Shown here in pieces: positions 1 through 12,237 of a stretch of 64,000 nt of DNA (position 1 is its first letter; every line of letters starts with the position of its first letter). A program made the translations under genes and the position numbers. The notes under the pieces were generated by a model, which was not told where the DNA came from, searched no databases, and saw only the letters and a list, made by a program, of their open reading frames with translations. This DNA comes from Fragum whitleyi (Eukaryota; Mollusca; Bivalvia; Cardiida; Cardiidae). The DNA lies in contig OX411555.1 in the NCBI GenBank assembly GCA_948146395.1, forward strand, positions 40,379,065 to 40,443,064. The letters are read 5' to 3'.

Positions 1-860
1 TGAATGAAAATTAAAGGAGGAGTTTGCGTCACAAAATTATAAGTACATTGTAACAAATAGAAAAAAATGTCTTAAGATCAAGGGGACATTATTCATGAAC
101 CTGGTGGAGTTGACACTTGAAATTAGCCTCTTGCAAAACTTCAACTTGTGATCAATATTTGCATAATGGTTCATTACAATTGAATGAAAATTGAAGTAAG
201 AGTTTGCGACACAAAATGATAAGTACATGGTAACAAATAGATAAAAATGTCTAAGTTCAAGGGGAAATAATTCATGAACCAGGGGGAACTGAGACTTGCA
301 ATTTGCGTCTTGCACAACTTCAACTTGTGATGAATGTTTGTATAATATTTCATAACTATTGAATGAAAATTGAAGGAGGAGTTTGCAACACAAAATTATA
401 AGTAAATGGTAACAAATAGAAAAAAATGTCTTAAGTTCAAGGGGAGATAATTAGTGAACCTGGGAGAGTTGACACTTGAAATTTGCGTCTTGCAAAACTT
501 CATTATGTGATGTATGTTTGTATAATATTTCATAACTATTGAATGAAAATTGAAGAAGGAGTTTGCGACACAAAATGATAAGTACATGGTAACAAATAGG
601 AAAAAATGTCTAAGTTCAAGGGGAGATAATTCATGAACCAGTGGAAGTTGGGACCTGAAAATTGTGTCTTGCAAAACTTCAACATGTGATGAATGTTTCT
701 ATAAAGTTTCATTTATATTGAAAGAAAACTGTAGGAGGAGTTTGCGACACAAAATTGGTAGTTTTTTGTCCACAGATGGATTGACGGACGGACAGACAGA
801 CAGACAGACAGACAGGCTGATTCCAGTAGACCCTAGAAAACATTTATTTGCGGGGGTATG
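1..860 (+). repeat. 180-bp tandem array with 3' end of a HINE-like element
   Basis: Four to five diverged copies of a unit of about 180 bp start near 1, 181, 360, 540 and 719, each recognisable by TGAATGAAAATTGAAG. The array runs into a (GACGGACAGACA)n microsatellite at 782-815 and then a short tail ending in GCGGGGGTAT near 858. Core repeats, then microsatellite, then a G-rich terminal motif is the 3' layout of the other elements here, so I infer the right end of a HINE-like element whose left end lies outside the window. The open frames on both strands are low-complexity translations of the repeat, not genes. Confidence 0.75.
782..815 (+). repeat. GACGGACAGACA microsatellite
   Basis: Short tandem GACG/GACA run at the 3' side of the 180-bp array. 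Equivalent runs close the E, F, G and D elements in this window. Confidence 0.9.
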
Positions 861-983
861 AAAATACATTTTACATAAAAGGGGCCTCTTCCCAGGAACA
901 AACATCAACCATGTTGGACAAACAGAGAAGATGATATGTAGTCCACTTTGTTGGTGTACATTCTGATATTTCTGTCATGTTGA

Positions 984-1014
984 TGACGTCACTCAGAATG
1001 ACTTCATGACGTCA
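984..1014. promoter_or_regulatory. Two CRE palindromes in a 23-bp tandem duplication
   Basis: TGACGTCA occurs at 984-991 and again at 1007-1014, because a 23-bp segment is tandemly duplicated. TGACGTCA is the full CREB/ATF consensus. No gene start is visible nearby, so a regulatory role is only a possibility. Confidence 0.4.
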
Positions 1015-1847
1015 CTCAGAATGACTTCATGACATTAACAATGGCCAGATGAATATCAAAATAACAGAAATGTTACGTCTTTCAAGTGTTTAATTTCAGA
1101 AAATTGAAGAACATCTAAAACACTGTTTTGCTATGTATGGTATGCAGGGATAGTCATTTCTCACAGTTACTCATTTCTACTGATTTTTTTTTTTTTCATT
1201 GGTTGGAAAATTCATTTTTAGCAAACACTTCTTTTTTGCGTGATTTTGATCACGAAGACATTATTTTTCAAAGAAAATATTTGCATTTTTCAATTTGATT
1301 AAGGCTATGGGACACAATTGGAAACCTTAACTTGATTTAGCAAAATTATTACCTCCCTTTTAATAGAAAATATCCCTTTCGTTATTTTTTGTATCAAAGT
1401 TTCAATGCTTTTTGGTAGTTTCTTGTTATTTTGTTTGAAATTATGTTGCAATGAAATGATTTTTTTTCTTCCAAGGTTAGAATTATTCGGTTAAAAAATT
1501 GTTAAGTTTAACTATTTTGAAAATTGTGTGATATTGACTAGTACTAGAAAACTTATCAATGTAGTTTGGATCAAAAAACACAACTAGCTTGTTTAATATG
1601 AGATTTTTTAACATTGAAACAACAAGGGTTTGATGGGGCCATTATGACGTATGGCACCTGTTGTTGCCTAGCAACAAGGGTTCCATACCATAAATTATTA
1701 GATGAACAATTCTAAGCAAGAAAAAGTACATATTTTCTAGACATGACATTGTTTCAGTGGTGAAAATTGATTTATTAGGGGAAAAAAGACTTTAAAGGGA
1801 AAATTCTGTGAAGGGAAGGGACCTGTAAACTGCCCTAGTTTCTTATT

Positions 1848-1925
1848 TCGATGGCTCAGCACGAAACAGTTGTAAATCCCTATATGTTTATAGGGAGTTA
1901 CAACTGCTTCGCCCTGAGCCATCGA
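1848..1925. mobile_element. 78-bp foldback MITE, copy 1
   Basis: Nearly the whole segment is an inverted repeat. TCGATGGCTCAG at the left is mirrored by CTGAGCCATCGA at the right, and CAGTTGTAA is mirrored by TTACAACTG around a short TATA-rich loop. Related copies lie at 18503-18580 and 34021-34097, with half-copies at 34970-35002 and 39293-39335. It encodes nothing. I infer a small non-autonomous foldback element. Confidence 0.75.
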
Positions 1926-2362
1926 TTTAGTCTCTAATTTAAGTCGCCTCCTACAACTCACCATTAGAGAAAGGTGGGGGTACTATTCTGGTAAATTAAT
2001 CCCGGTACCCCACGGGGACAGAATTCTGAACACAGGCTTCAAAACCCTAAGAATGACTTCAAGATGAGCCATTTTATCGTAAACTTGCAAAAACAAAATG
2101 TTTAAATTGCAAAAACAAATGCCTTAAAAATGACTAACAATGACTAAAATTAGAAATGACTAAAATAACATGAAAAAAAACTAATTAGCAAAAATAAATG
2201 CTTTGGAAATGATTTACAATGACTTAGATAATTGAAGAGGAATAAAAAGAACCTTGCAAACATGGCTTTTAGCTTGAATGCTAAAGTAACGAGTGTTTAG
2301 ATACTTATCTATCATAACCTATAAAAAAGATGAATAACAAGATGAATAACAAGAAACTTGAA

Positions 2363-2650
2363 ACAAGAGCACCGCCTACGGGTGCCTACGCTCAGCTGTC
2401 GAGTGCTGGATGGTGGGAAAAATCTAAGTCGAAAAAGGGGCATAATTTGCACAAAATGCATCTAGAGTTACCCCCCTTGATAGTATAGGTTGCTCTTTTG
2501 ATGGTGAACAAGTGTGCCAAGTTTCAAGTGAATGCCTTCAGTAGAACCAGAGATATAACAAAATGTCAAAGTTTTCGCACGACAACGACAACGACGACGA
2601 CACGGAGGCTTTAGCAATATCTCGGGTTTTCTCCGAAAACAGCCGAGCTA
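2363..2650 (+). mobile_element. Family A HINE-like element, copy 1
   Basis: It begins ACAAGAG followed by a hairpin (GCACC ... GGTGC) and the terminal motif GCTCAGCTGT. It ends ACAGCCGAGC then TA and an A-run. A GACAACGACGACG microsatellite precedes the 3' end. The second copy at 34348-34643 is closely similar. The 12-mer AACAAGAAACTT occurs on both sides (2348 and 2653), either chance or a flanking duplication. It has no coding capacity. Confidence 0.75.
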
Positions 2651-2932
2651 AAAAACAAGAAACTTAGTAGCAAAACAAATGCTTTGAAGATTATGATCCA
2701 TGTTTTTTTTCCCTTGCAGAAAAGAGCCTAAAAGACAGGTTGTTGCACTTAAAGTTAGGGTAAATCAGCTTTTATCTTTAACAACTTGCTTTAATAGATA
2801 AACAACATAATTATAACTTGAAAATTACGTTGTTTTTTAAATATCTTTTCTTTAAAGCAAAAACAAACACTTTGAAAATGACTGCATGAAAACAGATCTT
2901 TTCAATAAACCCTCTCCTGCAATACCCATATT

Positions 2933-3158
2933 AACTGGCTAACAAAAATTTTACAAGCAAACCATACCAAATAAGTTAAGAGGACCAAATGGAAATTGCA
3001 TTCACAAAAATGAGAAGGGTCAAACACCACTGACTTCATAACTGGCTAACAAAAATTGTACAAGCAAACCACACCATTTTATGCCCAAATTAGTTTAGAG
3101 GACCAAATGGAAATTGCATTCACAAAAATGAGAAGGGTCAAACACCACTGACTTCATG
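2933..3158. repeat. 107/119-bp tandem duplication
   Basis: A segment beginning AACTGGCTAACAAAAATT and ending GACTTCAT is present at 2933-3039 and again from 3040. The second copy carries a small extra segment. It straddles the left edge of the 3,042-bp duplication. Confidence 0.8.
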
Positions 3159-3464
3159 ATTGAATTTAAAATTGTTTGTTTGAATGAGGTTCATCACCAC
3201 ATTTAGCATTTCTACAGTCAGAAGATCAACACAAGGCCTCCTGCAGTTTCCCAGAACCAGTACATGTGCAACCAATGAAAACGTTAGAAAATGTGACCCG
3301 TCAAGCAAAAAGGGACCATCCGGGAATTCTGTAAAATGAAAGATTAAAAAAGAGATTTGATCCAGCATAGTTCAACCAGTAGTCGTATTTCAAAAATTCT
3401 TATCCTGGAAGGTAGATTAATCATTCTAGATGCAGAAAATAGGCACGGTGCCAAAAGTTTTGAG

Positions 3465-3501
3465 CCTTGTCAGTCTGTGCAAACCGCGCAGTCTGACAAG
3501 G
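3465..3501. other. Imperfect hairpin in the 3-kb unit
   Basis: CCTTGTCAGTCTGTGC and GCGCAGTCTGACAAGG can pair with two mismatches around an AAACC loop. It is repeated at 6507-6543 by the duplication. The arm resembles the CATGACAAGG end of the MITE at 29502-29746, so it may be a relic of such elements. Confidence 0.5.
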
Positions 3502-3517
3502 GTTGACACTTTACACA

Positions 3518-3823
3518 CTACCTGGATGCTAGACGGGTCACAAATGTATGAAACTGAATAATTGAGAGAAGTTCAGATAAGTACAAGAGGTATTCTTTTA
3601 CAGGAGTTTTAAATAAGCTAGTGAATTGAATGTCCCTTAACTGCTGTGGCAAGCAGTTCCAAGAGGCAATACCTTTGTAAGCAAATTTCTTCTTACCAAC
3701 GGTTTTAACTTTTTGCAGAGCAAACTGACGAGAGTCTAAAATGGCTACTTTACTTTCATAAATGAAGAAGAAACAGCAGTTACCCTTGACCTTGTCAAAT
3801 GGCCATGAACTTGCCTCATGGGT
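3518..3823 (-). pseudogene. LINE ORF2 C-terminal tail, copy 1 (broken)
   Basis: About 101 uninterrupted codons on the minus strand, ending in a TAG at 3518-3520 and opened by a TAA just above 3823. The translation carries the signature downstream of the reverse transcriptase in many CR1/L2-like non-LTR retrotransposons: SRQFALQKVKTVGKKKF, then YKGIASWNCLPQQLRDIQ, then a SLFK...VKEYLL segment (the usual WNSLP and FK..LKxYL block). There is no start codon and no RT domain, so it is a dead 3' fragment carried in the duplicated unit. The LINE clade is inferred from this motif only. Confidence 0.75.
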
Positions 3824-5046
3824 TTACAATTTTCACTTAGTTATTCTGTGAACCTATGAACATGACAAAGGGTTAACTGTTCAACTCACCTGTTGACCAA
3901 TAACCAATGAAGTAATTTAAATTGCTTGGCTCCAACATGAGACCTGCGACTAAATTCTAAAACAAAACAATCTAATTTGTTCTAGATAGTCTGGAGTCTG
4001 TTTTTCCAATAATGACTTAGACTAGGATACCAGAAAGAACAATTATGATCACAATGACACTGGACAAGAGGCATAACCAAAAGGTTAAAAGTTTGGGATT
4101 AAAGATATTTTACTGAACTGGTGGCATGTACACTTATATGTGGATTCCCAAGGTGGATCTTGTTTGTTTTAACAGTGAAACGTTAAGAGAATGAAAAAAC
4201 CTATAAATCCATTGTTTAATGTATATTCTATCAATCCATTTATTTTTTACTTGTTCAAAATAAAAGGGCATGGGACAAATAGGTTGTTAGATTGGGTTTT
4301 TATGCCACTTTAAATGATCAAAGATAAATACAGAAAACATTGGTCAACGCTTGACCCGTATGTGAAAAATCAGTGTAAGCTTTAGTGAACAAAAAATTCT
4401 ATCAAACCATTATCTATGATTATCCTATCAATCCATTTTCATTGCCTAGACTAAAACAAATGGACAAAATTAAGGCAGACAAATGGGTTGTAACATATAA
4501 GATCAATTATTTTATTCTTATAGCGAACTTAAAAGTGTCAAATACACCAGTAAGTATATAATCAGTGTAAGATTTAGTGAACCAAAAAAACTATAAATCC
4601 ATTATTTAAAGAGTATGCTATCAATCCATTTTAGTCGCCTTGTTGGAAACAAAAGGACCAGGCAGACAAACAGGTTGTAACATACACAATTTAATTATCA
4701 TATTCTTATAGGGAGCATAATAATATCAAATATACAGGTAAGTGGGATATCAAGGTAAACTTTAACGAACCAAAAATTCTTAAAATCATTTATTTCATAA
4801 TTATCCTAATAATCCATTTTTGTTGCCTCATTAAAAAAAGAAAGTCTGTAATAATTTGCCTCAAAATATTCACATTTCGTCTCATCCTTGCATAAAAGGA
4901 AACGATAATTTGATCTTTAGATTGACTGACATTTCAAGTCGTGAACAACAAAAGATGTAATTGTTTTTTCACGCATGGCAATGCTATCATGAAGATATAG
5001 TTTTGTTGGTGACTCAATGAAATATAAAATAATCTTACACAAACAA

Positions 5047-5159
5047 TTTTTCTCTCTCTCTTTTTTTTTCCTTTTTTTAAGTTTTTTTTTTTTTTTTATT
5101 TTTTCTTTTTTTTAATTTTTTTTTCTTTTTTTTTTTTTTATTCTCAATATTTTTTTTTG
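5047..5159 (+). repeat. Pyrimidine tract of about 110 bp, one per monomer
   Basis: CT-rich then T-rich tract recurring once per monomer near 5047, 8089, 9958, 11834, 13711, 15588 and 17751, always followed by GACCTTGAATTACACTTC. Run lengths vary between copies, as expected for slippage. Lysine-rich or phenylalanine-rich open frames across it (for example 17512-17910 minus) are artefacts. Confidence 0.9.
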
Positions 5160-5443
5160 ACCTTGAATTACACTTCTTCTCCCAGTACCTGCTGCTAGGC
5201 AAAAGATAGGGATAATTGCTTGTTTCGGTCTGAGATTAAATTATATTCCAATGAGTGAACAACAAAAGCTATACATCACAAGTAACAGAGATATAAATTG
5301 TCATACAATCTTACTCGAAAACAAATGAATAATCTGTTTCTTTAATGCAAAAAAAAGACAAAACGTAAATAATTTAAGACAAATTTTGGCAAATAATTTG
5401 GTGCAGTCTGATCTTATCCTACAATGTGCACCTTCTACTTAAC

Positions 5444-5697
5444 CTTGATTGATTGATTGAAAGGAGTTGAACACTGCTTTCAACATTATCTCAGTCATAT
5501 CGCGGCCACTGGAGCACCTAACAATGGATTCCCGGTATTTCTCTAACCAGTACAACCACCACATTCTTTCCTAGCCTCCAGCTGCTATCTCACATAGGTC
5601 TACGATTATCAACCCATTGGTGAGAGACAAATAGTCGGAAAGAATGAGTGCCGCCATCGGGGATCGAACCCGGGACCTCTAGATTGATTCTATTAAC
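5444..5697 (-). mobile_element. tRNA-derived SINE in monomer 1
   Basis: Read on the minus strand, a tRNA-like B box (GGTTCGATCC) is followed by a conserved body and a (TCAA)n tail. The 5' part of the head, including the A box, is missing. The left flank is TTCTACTTAAC (5433-5443). The right flank is a shortened TTCTATTAAC, so the duplication has lost two bases, as in monomers 2-4. Confidence 0.85.
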
Positions 5698-6559
5698 AAC
5701 ATGTCTTGGCTAGCTGTTCAGCTGCTTTAAGATATGAGGACTCGAGAGGTGGATCCTGTTTATTTGAATGGTGAAAGGTTTAGAGAACTAGAAAACCTAT
5801 AAATCCATTATTTGATGAATATTCTATCAATCCATTTTTTCAACTTGTTCAAAACAAAAGAGCATGGGACAAATAGTTGATTGGGTTCCGGTTTATGCCA
5901 CTTTCAATGATCTTTCAGATAAATAGCAGCTACTGAAGCACCTAACAATGGATTCCTGGGATGTCTCAAACTAGTACTACCATTACATCCTTTCTTAGCC
6001 TCCAGCTGCTAAATAAGTTAAGAGGACCAAATGGAAATTGCATTCACAAAAATGAGAAGGGTCAAACACCACTGACTTCATAACTGGCTAACAAAAATTG
6101 TACAAGCAAACCACACCATTTTATGCCCAAATTAGTTTAGAGGACCAAATGGAAATTGCATTCACAAAAATGAGAAGGGTCAAACACCACTGACTTCATG
6201 ATTGAATTTAAAATTGTTTGTTTGAATGAGGTTCATCACCACATTTAGCATTTCTACAGTCAGAAGATCAACACAAGGCCTCCTGCAGTTTCCCAGAACC
6301 AGTACATGTGCAACCAATGAAAACGTTAGAAAATGTGACCCGTCAAGCAAAAAGGGACCATCCGGGAATTCTGTAAAATGAAAGATTAAAAAAGAGATTT
6401 GATCCAGCATAGTTCAACCAGTAGTCGTATTTCAAAAATTCTTATCCTGGAAGGTAGATTAATCATTCTAGATGCAGAAAATAGGCACGGTGCCAAAAGT
6501 TTTGAGCCTTGTCAGTCTGTGCAAACCGCGCAGTCTGACAAGGGTTGACACTTTACACA

Positions 6560-6865
6560 CTACCTGGATGCTAGACGGGTCACAAATGTATGAAACTGAA
6601 TAATTGAGAGAAGTTCAGATAAGTACAAGAGGTATTCTTTTACAGGAGTTTTAAATAAGCTAGTGAATTGAATGTCCCTTAACTGCTGTGGCAAGCAGTT
6701 CCAAGAGGCAATACCTTTGTAAGCAAATTTCTTCTTACCAACGGTTTTAACTTTTTGCAGAGCAAACTGACGAGAGTCTAAAATGGCTACTTTACTTTCA
6801 TAAATGAAGAAGAAACAGCAGTTACCCTTGACCTTGTCAAATGGCCATGAACTTGCCTCATGGGT
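6560..6865 (-). pseudogene. LINE ORF2 C-terminal tail, copy 2 (broken)
   Basis: Exact second copy of the fragment at 3518-3823, made by the 3,042-bp tandem duplication. Same WNCLP block and same flanking stop codons. Confidence 0.75.
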
Positions 6866-8485
6866 TTACAATTTTCACTTAGTTATTCTGTGAACCTATG
6901 AACATGACAAAGGGTTAACTGTTCAACTCACCTGTTGACCAATAACCAATGAAGTAATTTAAATTGCTTGGCTCCAACATGAGACCTGCGACTAAATTCT
7001 AAAACAAAACAATCTAATTTGTTCTAGATAGTCTGGAGTCTGTTTTTCCAATAATGACTTAGACTAGGATACCAGAAAGAACAATTATGATCACAATGAC
7101 ACTGGACAAGAGGCATAACCAAAAGGTTAAAAGTTTGGGATTAAAGATATTTTACTGAACTGGTGGCATGTACACTTATATGTGGATTCCCAAGGTGGAT
7201 CTTGTTTGTTTTAACAGTGAAACGTTAAGAGAATGAAAAAACCTATAAATCCATTGTTTAATGTATATTCTATCAATCCATTTATTTTTTACTTGTTCAA
7301 AATAAAAGGGCATGGGACAAATAGGTTGTTAGATTGGGTTTTTATGCCACTTTAAATGATCAAAGATAAATACAGAAAACATTGGTCAACGCTTGACCCG
7401 TATGTGAAAAATCAGTGTAAGCTTTAGTGAACAAAAAATTCTATCAAACCATTATCTATGATTATCCTATCAATCCATTTTCATTGCCTAGACTAAAACA
7501 AATGGACAAAATTAAGGCAGACAAATGGGTTGTAACATATAAGATCAATTATTTTATTCTTATAGCGAACTTAAAAGTGTCAAATACACCAGTAAGTATA
7601 TAATCAGTGTAAGATTTAGTGAACCAAAAAAACTATAAATCCATTATTTAAAGAGTATGCTATCAATCCATTTTAGTCGCCTTGTTGGAAACAAAAGGAC
7701 CAGGCAGACAAACAGGTTGTAACATACACAATTTAATTATCATATTCTTATAGGGAGCATAATAATATCAAATATACAGGTAAGTGGGATATCAAGGTAA
7801 ACTTTAACGAACCAAAAATTCTTAAAATCATTTATTTCATAATTATCCTAATAATCCATTTTTGTTGCCTCATTAAAAAAAGAAAGTCTGTAATAATTTG
7901 CCTCAAAATATTCACATTTCGTCTCATCCTTGCATAAAAGGAAACGATAATTTGATCTTTAGATTGACTGACATTTCAAGTCGTGAACAACAAAAGATGT
8001 AATTGTTTTTTCACGCATGGCAATGCTATCATGAAGATATAGTTTTGTTGGTGACTCAATGAAATATAAAATAATCTTACACAAACAATTTTTCTCTCTC
8101 TCTTTTTTTTTCCTTTTTTTAAGTTTTTTTTTTTTTTTTATTTTTTCTTTTTTTTAATTTTTTTTTCTTTTTTTTTTTTTTATTCTCAATATTTTTTTTT
8201 GACCTTGAATTACACTTCTTCTCCCAGTACCTGCTGCTAGGCAAAAGATAGGGATAATTGCTTGTTTCGGTCTGAGATTAAATTATATTCCAATGAGTGA
8301 ACAACAAAAGCTATACATCACAAGTAACAGAGATATAAATTGTCATACAATCTTACTCGAAAACAAATGAATAATCTGTTTCTTTAATGCAAAAAAAAGA
8401 CAAAACGTAAATAATTTAAGACAAATTTTGGCAAATAATTTGGTGCAGTCTGATCTTATCCTACAATGTGCACCTTCTACTTAAC

Positions 8486-8739
8486 CTTGATTGATTGATT
8501 GAAAGGAGTTGAACACTGCTTTCAACATTATCTCAGTCATATCGCGGCCACTGGAGCACCTAACAATGGATTCCCGGTATTTCTCTAACCAGTACAACCA
8601 CCACATTCTTTCCTAGCCTCCAGCTGCTATCTCACATAGGTCTACGATTATCAACCCATTGGTGAGAGACAAATAGTCGGAAAGAATGAGTGCCGCCATC
8701 GGGGATCGAACCCGGGACCTCTAGATTGATTCTATTAAC
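8486..8739 (-). mobile_element. tRNA-derived SINE in monomer 2
   Basis: Copy of the monomer 1 SINE produced by the 3,042-bp duplication; same shortened right flank. Confidence 0.85.
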
Positions 8740-10360
8740 AACATGTCTTGGCTAGCTGTTCAGCTGCTTTAAGATATGAGGACTCGAGAGGTGGATCCTG
8801 TTTATTTGAATGGTGAAAGGTTTAGAGAACTAGAAAACCTATAAATCCATTATTTGATGAATATTCTATCAATCCATTTTTTCAACTTGTTCAAAACAAA
8901 AGAGCATGGGACAAATAGTTGATTGGGTTCCGGTTTATGCCACTTTCAATGATCTTTCAGATAAATAGCAGCTACTGAAGCACCTAACAATGGATTCCTG
9001 GGATGTCTCAAACTAGTACTACCATTACATCCTTTCTTAGCCTCCAGCTGCTTTCCCACATAGGTCTATAAATAATACACCCATTTGCGCAGGATTACAT
9101 AAAGAAAACAAGGATTTTTATTTTTTCATAGAGGTCCCCTTTTTTTCCCAAGATTCTTATCAATCCTTACCTAAAACAAAAAGATTGATAGTAAGATAGT
9201 TAATTTCAAAACCAGAAGGTCATAGACCCATGAGGTACAAAAGATAAATACAAAAAAAAATAGTCAACAATTTACCGGTATGTGAAAAATCAGTGTAAGC
9301 TTTAGTGAACAAAAAATTCTATCAAACCATCATCTATGAATATCCTATCAATCCATTTTCATTGCCTAGACTAAAACAAATGGACAAGGCAGACAAATGG
9401 GTTGTAACATATAAGATCAATTATTTTATTCTTATAGCGAACTTAAAAGTGTCAAATACACCAGTAAGTATATAATCAGTGTAAGATTTAGTGAACCAAA
9501 AAAACTATAAATCCATTATTTAATGAGTATGCTATCAATTCATTTTAGTCACCTTGTTGGAAACAAAAGGACCAGGCAGACAAACAGGTTGTAACATACA
9601 CGATTTAATTATCATATTCTTATAGGGAGCATAATAATATCAAATATACAGGTAAGTGGGATATCAAGGTAAACTTTAACGAACCAAAAATTCTTAAAAT
9701 CATTTATTTCATAATTATCCAATAATCCATTTTTGTTGCCTCATTAAAAAAAGAAAGTCTGTAATAATTTGCCTCAAAATATTCACATTTCGTCTCATCC
9801 TTGCATAAAAGGAAACGATAATTTGATCTTGAGATTGACTGACATTTCAAGTCGTGAACAACAAAAGATGTAATTGTTTTTTCACGCATGGCAATGCTAT
9901 CATGAAAAATTAGTTTTGTTGGTGACTCAATGAAATATAAAATAATCTTACACAAACAATTTTTCTCTCTCTTTTTTTTTTCTCTTTTTTTAAGTTTTTT
10001 TTATTTTATTTTTTTATTTTTTATTTTTTTTAATTTTTTTTTTCTTTTTTTTTTTTTTATTCTCAATATTTTTTTTTTTGACCTTGAATTACACTTCTTC
10101 TCCCAGTACCTGCTGCTAGGCAAAAGATAGGGATTATTACTTGTTTCGGTCTGAGATTAAATTATATTCCAATGAGTGAACAACAAAAGATATACATCAC
10201 AAGTAACAGAGATATGAAATGTCATACAATCTTACTCGAAAACAAATGAATAATCTGTTTCTTTAATGCAAAAATAAGACTAAATGTAAATAATTTGAGA
10301 CAAATCTTGGCACATATGTGCAGTCTGATCTTATCCTACAATGTGCACCTTCTACTTAAC

Positions 10361-10604
10361 CTTGATTGATTGATTGAAAGGAGTTGAACACTGCTTTCAA
10401 CATTATCTCAGTCATATCGCGGCCACTGGAGCACCTAACAATGGATTCCCGGTATTTCTCTCACCAGTACAACCACCACATTCTTTCCTAGCCTCCAGCT
10501 GCTATCTCACATAGGTCTACGATTATCAACCCATTGGTGAGAGACAAATAGTCGGAAAGAATGAGTGCCGCCATCGGGGATCGAACCCGGGACCTCTAGA
10601 TTGA
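10361..10604 (-). mobile_element. tRNA-derived SINE in monomer 3
   Basis: Same insertion at the same position of the monomer, with the shortened right target-site copy. Confidence 0.85.
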
Positions 10605-10796
10605 TTCTATTAACAACATGTCTTGGCTAGCTGTTCAGCTGCTTTAAGATATGAGGACTCGAGAGGTGGATCCTGTTTATTTGAATGGTGAAAGGTTTAG
10701 AGAACTAGAAAACCTATAAATCCATTATTTGATGAATATTCTATCAATCCATTTTTTCAACTTGTTCAAAACAAAAGAGCATGGGACAAATAGTTG

Positions 10797-10955
10797 ATTG
10801 GGTTCCGGTTTATGCCACTTTCAATGATCTTTCAGATAAATAGCAGCTACTGAAGCACCTAACAATGGATTCCTGGGATGTCTCAAACTAGTACTACCAT
10901 TACATCCTTTCTTAGCCTCCAGCTGCTTTCCCACATAGGTCTATAAATAATACAC
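10797..10955 (-). mobile_element. Second, truncated SINE of the monomer
   Basis: SINE body and 3' end without the tRNA head (GGTTCCGGTTTATGCC ... CCTCCAGCTGCTTTCCCACATAGG). Equivalent fragments start near 5877, 8919, 12676, 14546 and 16424. Monomers 5-6 have one extra T (GGTTTTATGCC) compared with monomers 1-4. Confidence 0.75.
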
Positions 10956-12237
10956 CCATTTGCGCAGGATTACATAAAGAAAACAAGGATTTTTATTTTT
11001 TCATAGAGGTCCCCTTTTTTTCCCAAGATTCTTATCAATCCTTACCTAAAACAAAAAGATTGATAGTAAGATAGTTAATTTCAAAACCAGAAGGTCATAG
11101 ACCCATGAGGTACAAAAGATAAATACAAAAAAAAATAGTCAACAATTTACCGGTATGTGAAAAATCAGTGTAAGCTTTAGTGAACAAAAAATTCTATCAA
11201 ACCATCATCTATGAATATCCTATCAATCCATTTTCATTGCCTAGACTAAAACAAATGGACAAGGCAGACAAATGGGTTGTAACATACAAGATCAATTATT
11301 TTATTCTTATAGCGAACTTAAAAGTGTCAAATACACCAGTAAGTATATAATCAGTGTAAGATTTAGTGAACCAAAAAAACTATAAATCCATTATTTAATG
11401 AGTATGCTATCAATTCATTTTAGTCACCTTGTTGGAAACAAAAGGACCAGGCAGACAAACAGATTGTAACATACACGATTTAATTATCATATTCTTATAG
11501 GGAGCATAATAATATCAAATATACAGGTAAGTGGGATATCAAGGTAAACTTTAACGAACCAAAAATTCTTAAAATCATTTATTTCATAATTATCCAATAA
11601 TCCATTTTTGTTGCCTCATTAAAAAAAGAAAGTCTGTAATAATTTGCCTCAAAATATTCAAATTTCGTCTCATCCTTGCATAAAAGGAAACGATAATTTG
11701 ATCTTGAGATTGACTGACATTTCAAGTCGTGAACAACAAAAGATGTAATTGTTTTTTCACGCATGGCAATGCTATCATGAAAATATAGTTTTGTTGGTGA
11801 CTCAATGAAATATAAAATAATCTTACACAAACAATTTTTCTCTCTCTTTTTTTTTTTCTCTTTTTTTAAGTTTTTTTTATTTTATTTTTTTATTTTTTAT
11901 TTTTTTTAATTTTTTTTTTCTTTTTTTTTTTTTTATTCTCAATATTTTTTTTTTTTGACCTTGAATTACACTTCTTCTCCCAGTACCTGCTGCTAGGCAA
12001 AAGATAGGGATTATTACTTGTTTCGGTCTGAGATTAAATTATATTCCAATGAGTGAACAACAAAAGCTATACATCACAAGTAACAGAGATATGAAATGTC
12101 ATACAATCTTACTCGAAAACAAATGAATAATCTGTTTCTTTAATGCAAAAATAAGACTAAATGTAAATAATTTGAGACAAATCTTGGCACATATGTGCAG
12201 TCTGATCTTATCCTACAATGTGCACCTTCTACTTAAC

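Larger units (their letters stand above)
2969..6010. repeat. 3,042-bp duplicated unit, copy 1
   Basis: This segment is repeated immediately at 6011-9052. By eye the two are identical, including long T-runs. Inside it are a LINE tail (3518-3823, minus strand), four or more sub-repeats of about 190 bp each starting near a TCAGTGTAAG-like motif (for example 4370, 4562, 4750), a pyrimidine tract (5047-5159), an intact SINE (5444-5697) and a truncated SINE (from about 5877) in which the duplication breakpoint lies. The part from about 4300 onward is homologous to the later 1.87-kb monomers. Confidence 0.9.
6011..9052. repeat. 3,042-bp duplicated unit, copy 2
   Basis: Tandem repeat of 2969-6010 at an offset of exactly 3,042, with no difference that I found. 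Beyond 9052 the truncated SINE continues normally (TTCCCACATAGG), whereas at 6010 it is cut and joined to AAATAAGTTAAG. So the 9052 side preserves the original junction and the 6010/6011 join is the new one. Confidence 0.9.

Noticed and set aside
3138..3368. 76-codon minus-strand frame present twice (also 6180-6410)
   Set aside because: The identity comes from the exact duplication. No recognisable motif, and the same strand nearby holds the LINE tail in another segment.
9704..9955. 83-codon minus-strand frame starting MCKIILYFIESPTK, recurring near 11579, 13473, 15346 and 17512
   Set aside because: It recurs because the monomer does. Monomers 1-2 have a TAA in the same frame (TCA to TAA), the carboxyl end differs through frame and stop changes, and no domain is recognisable, so there is no sign of selection for a protein.
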